From the NCBI RefSeq assembly GCF_900177665.1, contig NZ_FXAW01000003.1:336655-400654 (forward strand): a stretch of 64,000 nucleotides of DNA, in the 5' to 3' direction. Below the pieces are notes generated by a model that had not been told where the DNA came from, ran no database searches, and saw only the letters and a list, made by a program, of their open reading frames with translations. The stretch comes from Marivirga sericea. Lineage in GTDB: Bacteria; Bacteroidota; Bacteroidia; Cytophagales; Cyclobacteriaceae. Below, piece by piece: positions 60,905 through 64,000 of this stretch; within the stretch, counting starts at the first letter, position 1; each line of letters opens with the position of its first letter. The translations under genes were made by a program, and so were the position numbers.

Positions 60905-61633
60905 ATGTCAGAATTCCATTACAATCCGCATATCTCTGTTGACTGCGTCATATTTGGCTTTGATGATGAAAAGATCAATATTTTATTGATAAAGAGAAAG
61001 CAAGAAGGTGAAAATGTTTATGCTTTACCGGGCGATTTAGTCCAAAAAGGAGAAGATTTAGATGTTGCTGCAGCTAGAGTATTGTTTGAACTTACGAGTT
61101 TGGAGAACTTATATCTGGAGCAATTTAAAACATTTGGATCGCCAGAAAGAACCTCGGATCCAGTTGATGTAGAATGGATTAAATCGATTAGAGAACACCC
61201 TGAAGCACGAGTAATAACAGTTGCCTATAATTCATTAGTGAAAACCGAAGATTTTGATTATCGGCCTTCCTCATTTGCCGAAGAAGTTTTGTGGCATCCA
61301 ATAGAAAAACCTCAGAAATTAGGATTTGATCATAATGAAATAGCCAATACAGGTTGGGCAATGTTGCGAGAGAAAATCAAAAGAGAACCTGTCATTGCTT
61401 TTTCGTTGTTGCCGGAAAAGTTTACTTTAAGACAGTTACAAACGCTTTATGAAGCGATAGTAGGACAAGAATTAGATAAGAGAAATTTCAGGAAAAGAAT
61501 GCTTAGAAACAGGTTTTTGGTTCCCATGAATGAAAAGGAGACCGGCGTTTCGCACAAACCTGCGCAATACTATCGTTTTGACGACCTTGTGTACAAAGAA
61601 GAATTTGCTAAAGATCAGTGGTTTTTATTCTAA
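60905..61633 (+). CDS. Nudix-domain transcriptional regulator (NrtR/AraR-like)
   Basis: A 242-residue protein: Nudix-fold N-domain (V-D-C-V-I-F-G-F-D near residues 11-19; L-P-G-D-L-V-Q-K-G-E near 40-49) and a C-terminal winged helix (F-T-L-R-Q-L-Q-T-L-Y-E-A-I near 175-187; R-N-F-R-K-R-M-L). The Nudix box lacks the R-E-x-x-E-E catalytic core (A-R-V-L-F-E-L), so it is a ligand-binding sensor. Relatives in Bacteroidota regulate sugar genes. It is divergent from pfkA, and the palindrome between them is its likely operator. ATG at 60905 is used; a TTG four codons earlier is less likely. Confidence 0.88.
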   Translation: MSEFHYNPHISVDCVIFGFDDEKINILLIKRKQEGENVYALPGDLVQKGEDLDVAAARVLFELTSLENLYLEQFKTFGSPERTSDPVDVEWIKSIREHPEARVITVAYNSLVKTEDFDYRPSSFAEEVLWHPIEKPQKLGFDHNEIANTGWAMLREKIKREPVIAFSLLPEKFTLRQLQTLYEAIVGQELDKRNFRKRMLRNRFLVPMNEKETGVSHKPAQYYRFDDLVYKEEFAKDQWFLF

Positions 61634-61708
61634 ATATTTACCTAGCTTTAAATACGAAAATATGATTTACGCAATTTTCAGTATTTAAATTTTCAAAATG
61701 ATTTAATT

Positions 61709-63535
61709 ATGTGCGGCATTGCTGGTGTTTGGTCGAAGCATGGTGCTTTGGAAGAAGAAAAGTTTGAGAGTGCTTTGCAGCTACTGAATCATAGGGGTCC
61801 AGATGAACGCCATTCAATCAAAACCTCAACTATTAATCTCGGTTCACAAAGACTTAAAATAATCGGTATTGATAGCGGGAAGCAACCCATAGTTGATGCT
61901 CAAGGTCACTATTTAGCTTTTAATGGCGCGATATACAATTACCCAGAAATTGCTCAGTCATTAAAAGTTTCTTCAAAATCCGATACTGAAGTTCTATTTC
62001 AGCTGATCCTACAAAAAGGATTTATGGAGGCCATCAATGATTTAACGGGAATGTTTGCCATCGCCTTCTTCGATGAAAAGGAAAGTAGCTTTTTCTTAGC
62101 CAGAGACAGAATGGGGCAAAAACCTTTATACTACTATCAAAATCAGAGTATTTTGCTTTTTGCTTCTGAACTTAAAAGTTTGAAAAAACTGATGGAACTA
62201 CAGAGCATTGAAGTTGCTATAAATAAAAATGCGATCTATCACTATTTATCTTTCGCCAATATTCCCGAACCTGAAACTATCTATAAAAACGTTTATGCGC
62301 TACCTCCTGGCCAATTTCTGAAATACCAAAATGGCTCGCTACATTTTTCGACCTATTGGCAACATGAGTACTTGCCTAAAGAGAAAATCTCCTTTCTTGA
62401 TGCGAGAATAAAACTGCAGGCCGCTATTGAAGAAGCTGTGAGAATCAGGTTGAGAGCGGATGTGCCCATAGGATTATTTTTATCAGGTGGTTGGGACAGC
62501 TCAGTTATTGCTTTTGAAGCCTCCAAAACAGGTCGAGATTTGAAAGCCTTTACAGTCGAGTATCCATTTCAAACTTCCCAAAATGAAAGCCATACTGCTG
62601 GAGTTACTGCTAGACAGTTTGGGCTAGATCATCAAATAATTAAAATGGATAAAAGTCCACTTGCAATGCTTGAAAAATCAATTGGCACTTTCGATCAACC
62701 CCTAGCGGACAGTAGCGCACTTCCTAATTTAGCTATTGCTGAATCTGCTTCTCAACACGTTAAAGTAATGCTAAACGGAGATGGGGGTGATGAGCTCTTC
62801 GGAGGCTACAGAAGATATTTTACTGCCAAAAATATTCAGAAATTAAGACTCTCCAGGTATCTGCAAAACAGCCTCCCAGTTGGGAAAAGGAGATCAAAAT
62901 TAGGGTTTGTAAATAGAATTTCAAGAATCGCTAATGTACCAGCATCTGAAAGATATTTACTCTACACAACGGATATGCTGCAGGATGCCGATATCTCAAC
63001 TATCTGGAACCATCCCGAAGAAATCGCAAATCCTTCTCTTGATCTCTTGAGTCTTCATTTTGACTCCAAACTTTCTGATCTTGACCAGCTCATGCACTGG
63101 GACAGGAAATTTAACTTACTTTCTGGAATTCTAGTAAAAATGGACAGAGCAAGTATGGCTCATTCTATAGAAGCCCGTTCTCCGTTTTTAGATCATCACT
63201 TATTTGAAATAAGCAACTACCTACCAGACAATTTCAAAATATCTTGGTTTGATCGCAAGCATTTATTGAAATCAATTTATCGCAATAAGCTTCCAAGTGT
63301 TGTCACTAAAGCATCCAAGACCTCATTTGAAGCACCTTTAGATAACTGGCTGAAAAATGATTTCAAGGAGTTGCTGAAAGATTTACTTTACAATCCTCAG
63401 GCACGAGTGTACAAATATGTTAATTACACTGAAATCATGCTGCTAATGAGGCAAGTGAAATATCAAGAGCGCAATACTGATTATATCATTTATGCCTTAC
63501 TAGTTTTAGAAATGTGGCTACATGAGCACGACTAA
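61709..63535 (+). CDS. asnB: Asparagine synthetase (glutamine-hydrolysing)
   Basis: A 608-residue enzyme that makes Asn from Asp, glutamine and ATP. The N-terminal amidase domain starts with the catalytic Cys2 (M-C-G-I-A-G-V-W); L-L-N-H-R-G-P-D-E near 27-35 and Y-N-Y-P-E-I near 78 follow. The synthetase domain has the PPi loop L-S-G-G-W-D-S-S near 249-256, where the usual V or L before D is W. G-D-G-G-D-E-L-F-G-G-Y near 358-368 is intact. Single gene after the regulator; a link with sugar control is not evident. Confidence 0.93.
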   Translation: MCGIAGVWSKHGALEEEKFESALQLLNHRGPDERHSIKTSTINLGSQRLKIIGIDSGKQPIVDAQGHYLAFNGAIYNYPEIAQSLKVSSKSDTEVLFQLILQKGFMEAINDLTGMFAIAFFDEKESSFFLARDRMGQKPLYYYQNQSILLFASELKSLKKLMELQSIEVAINKNAIYHYLSFANIPEPETIYKNVYALPPGQFLKYQNGSLHFSTYWQHEYLPKEKISFLDARIKLQAAIEEAVRIRLRADVPIGLFLSGGWDSSVIAFEASKTGRDLKAFTVEYPFQTSQNESHTAGVTARQFGLDHQIIKMDKSPLAMLEKSIGTFDQPLADSSALPNLAIAESASQHVKVMLNGDGGDELFGGYRRYFTAKNIQKLRLSRYLQNSLPVGKRRSKLGFVNRISRIANVPASERYLLYTTDMLQDADISTIWNHPEEIANPSLDLLSLHFDSKLSDLDQLMHWDRKFNLLSGILVKMDRASMAHSIEARSPFLDHHLFEISNYLPDNFKISWFDRKHLLKSIYRNKLPSVVTKASKTSFEAPLDNWLKNDFKELLKDLLYNPQARVYKYVNYTEIMLLMRQVKYQERNTDYIIYALLVLEMWLHEHD

Positions 63536-63580
63536 TAGTAGATCATTTGAATATTTAAAAAACTTTAGCAAAATTCGAAC

Positions 63581-64000
63581 ATGAGTTATAAAGAAGTTGA
63601 TCCGAAATCTATCAAAACACCAGAATTACATGCCTTGTTACTAGGTGCCATTGCTCCTAGACCGATAGCTTTTGCAAGCACAATTGACAAAGAAGGCAAT
63701 GTTAATTTAAGTCCGTTTAGTTTTTTTAATGTTTTTGGTTCTAATCCTCCCATTCTAATTTTCTCTCCTGCCCGCAGAGGTCGGAACAATACCACAAAGC
63801 ATTCCTACGATAATGTTAAAGAAATTGCTGAAGTGGTGATCAATATTGCTAATTATCCTATGGTGGAGCAAATGTCACTAGCCTCCACAGAATATGATAA
63901 GGGTGTTAATGAATTCGTAAAAGCAGGATTTACTCAAGCAAACTCCACCAAAGTGAAGCCCCCGCGAGTTGCTGAGTCTCCAGTAGCCTTCGAATGTAAG
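63581..64000 (+). CDS. Flavin reductase family protein (3' end outside window)
   Basis: The first 140 codons of a split-barrel FMN-binding protein. L-G-A-I-A-P-R-P-I-A-F-A-S-T-I-D near residues 21-36, N-L-S-P-F-S-F-F-N near 42-50 and N-T-T-K-H-S near 69-74 are FMN-binding motifs of the flavin-reductase family. V-V-I-N-I-A near 85 and V-A-E-S-P-V-A-F-E-C near 130-139 agree with the group that includes reductases of flavin-dependent oxygenases. It starts 45 bp after asnB on the same strand. Confidence 0.9.
   Translation, partial: MSYKEVDPKSIKTPELHALLLGAIAPRPIAFASTIDKEGNVNLSPFSFFNVFGSNPPILIFSPARRGRNNTTKHSYDNVKEIAEVVINIANYPMVEQMSLASTEYDKGVNEFVKAGFTQANSTKVKPPRVAESPVAFECK

Noticed and set aside
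1-64000. CRISPR arrays, tRNA or rRNA genes, prophage, transposase genes
   Set aside because: No regularly spaced repeats, no cloverleaf or rRNA signature and no transposase or phage protein were seen in any gap or frame.

Overview
The window looks like a chromosomal segment of a Bacteroidota bacterium, most likely a Cytophagia-type marine or soil organism. The base composition is AT-rich. There are TonB-dependent receptors with carboxypeptidase-like N-terminal domains, a TamL-type BamA homologue, a DUF4249 partner lipoprotein, an HYC_CC_PP-type protein, an alpha-oxoamine synthase of the sphingolipid/sulfonolipid type, and many promoters matching the Bacteroidota -7 consensus TAnnTTTG. The genus cannot be fixed from the sequence alone. 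I saw no rRNA, tRNA, CRISPR array, prophage or insertion sequence. Most of the window is ordinary chromosome with several small accessory modules.

Left end (1-6900, minus strand): a Cus-type copper/silver efflux operon. It reads from a small Cys/His-rich protein through a very large CusA pump and a TolC-like channel to a four-helix-bundle protein, and runs off the window edge inside the CusB adaptor. Then come a BCP/PrxQ peroxiredoxin, an AddAB-like helicase-nuclease pair (7762-14276) split by a gap with repeat-like hairpins, an unlisted 48-residue membrane protein, a DUF502 protein, and the sodium-pumping NADH:quinone reductase operon nqrABCDE, which ends at a strong terminator without nqrF.

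Middle (20000-38600): ispH and cmk, preceded by an unlisted small lipoprotein; two small proteins; TamL divergent from a TrmH-type methyltransferase; a secreted protein; a CatA-like acetyltransferase; a TonB receptor/DUF4249 pair; and a DUF2905 protein. The copper P-type ATPase copA diverges from an ArsR-type regulator across a palindromic operator. The ArsR gene is followed by a Crp/Fnr regulator, a persulfide dioxygenase-rhodanese (CstB-like) protein and an OprD-like porin, so metal and sulfide/persulfide handling sit side by side.

Right half (38600-64000): a TPR sensor kinase with a 2TM protein. Next is a five-gene island (40955-45236) in which a small winged-helix regulator lies between two transcription units that share a palindrome; one copy covers a perfect promoter. 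A small protein resembling the psi subunit of DNA polymerase III is coupled to an acyl-CoA thioesterase. Further on are a PAS sensor with a histidine-kinase dimerisation motif but no ATPase domain, radC, rpsT, a zinc phospholipase C-like protein, an HtrA protease, an outer-membrane receptor, and a lipid-type oxoamine synthase with a 2OG-Fe(II) oxygenase. Then come a pfkA / N-acetylglucosamine-kinase-like / ROK kinase operon controlled by a divergent Nudix-type regulator through a palindrome in the pfkA promoter, asparagine synthetase, and the start of a flavin reductase.

The observations most worth following are the self-contained winged-helix regulon, the psi-like protein, the Nudix-regulator operator in the pfkA promoter, the paired operators of the copper/sulfide module, and several small proteins shorter than 50 residues.
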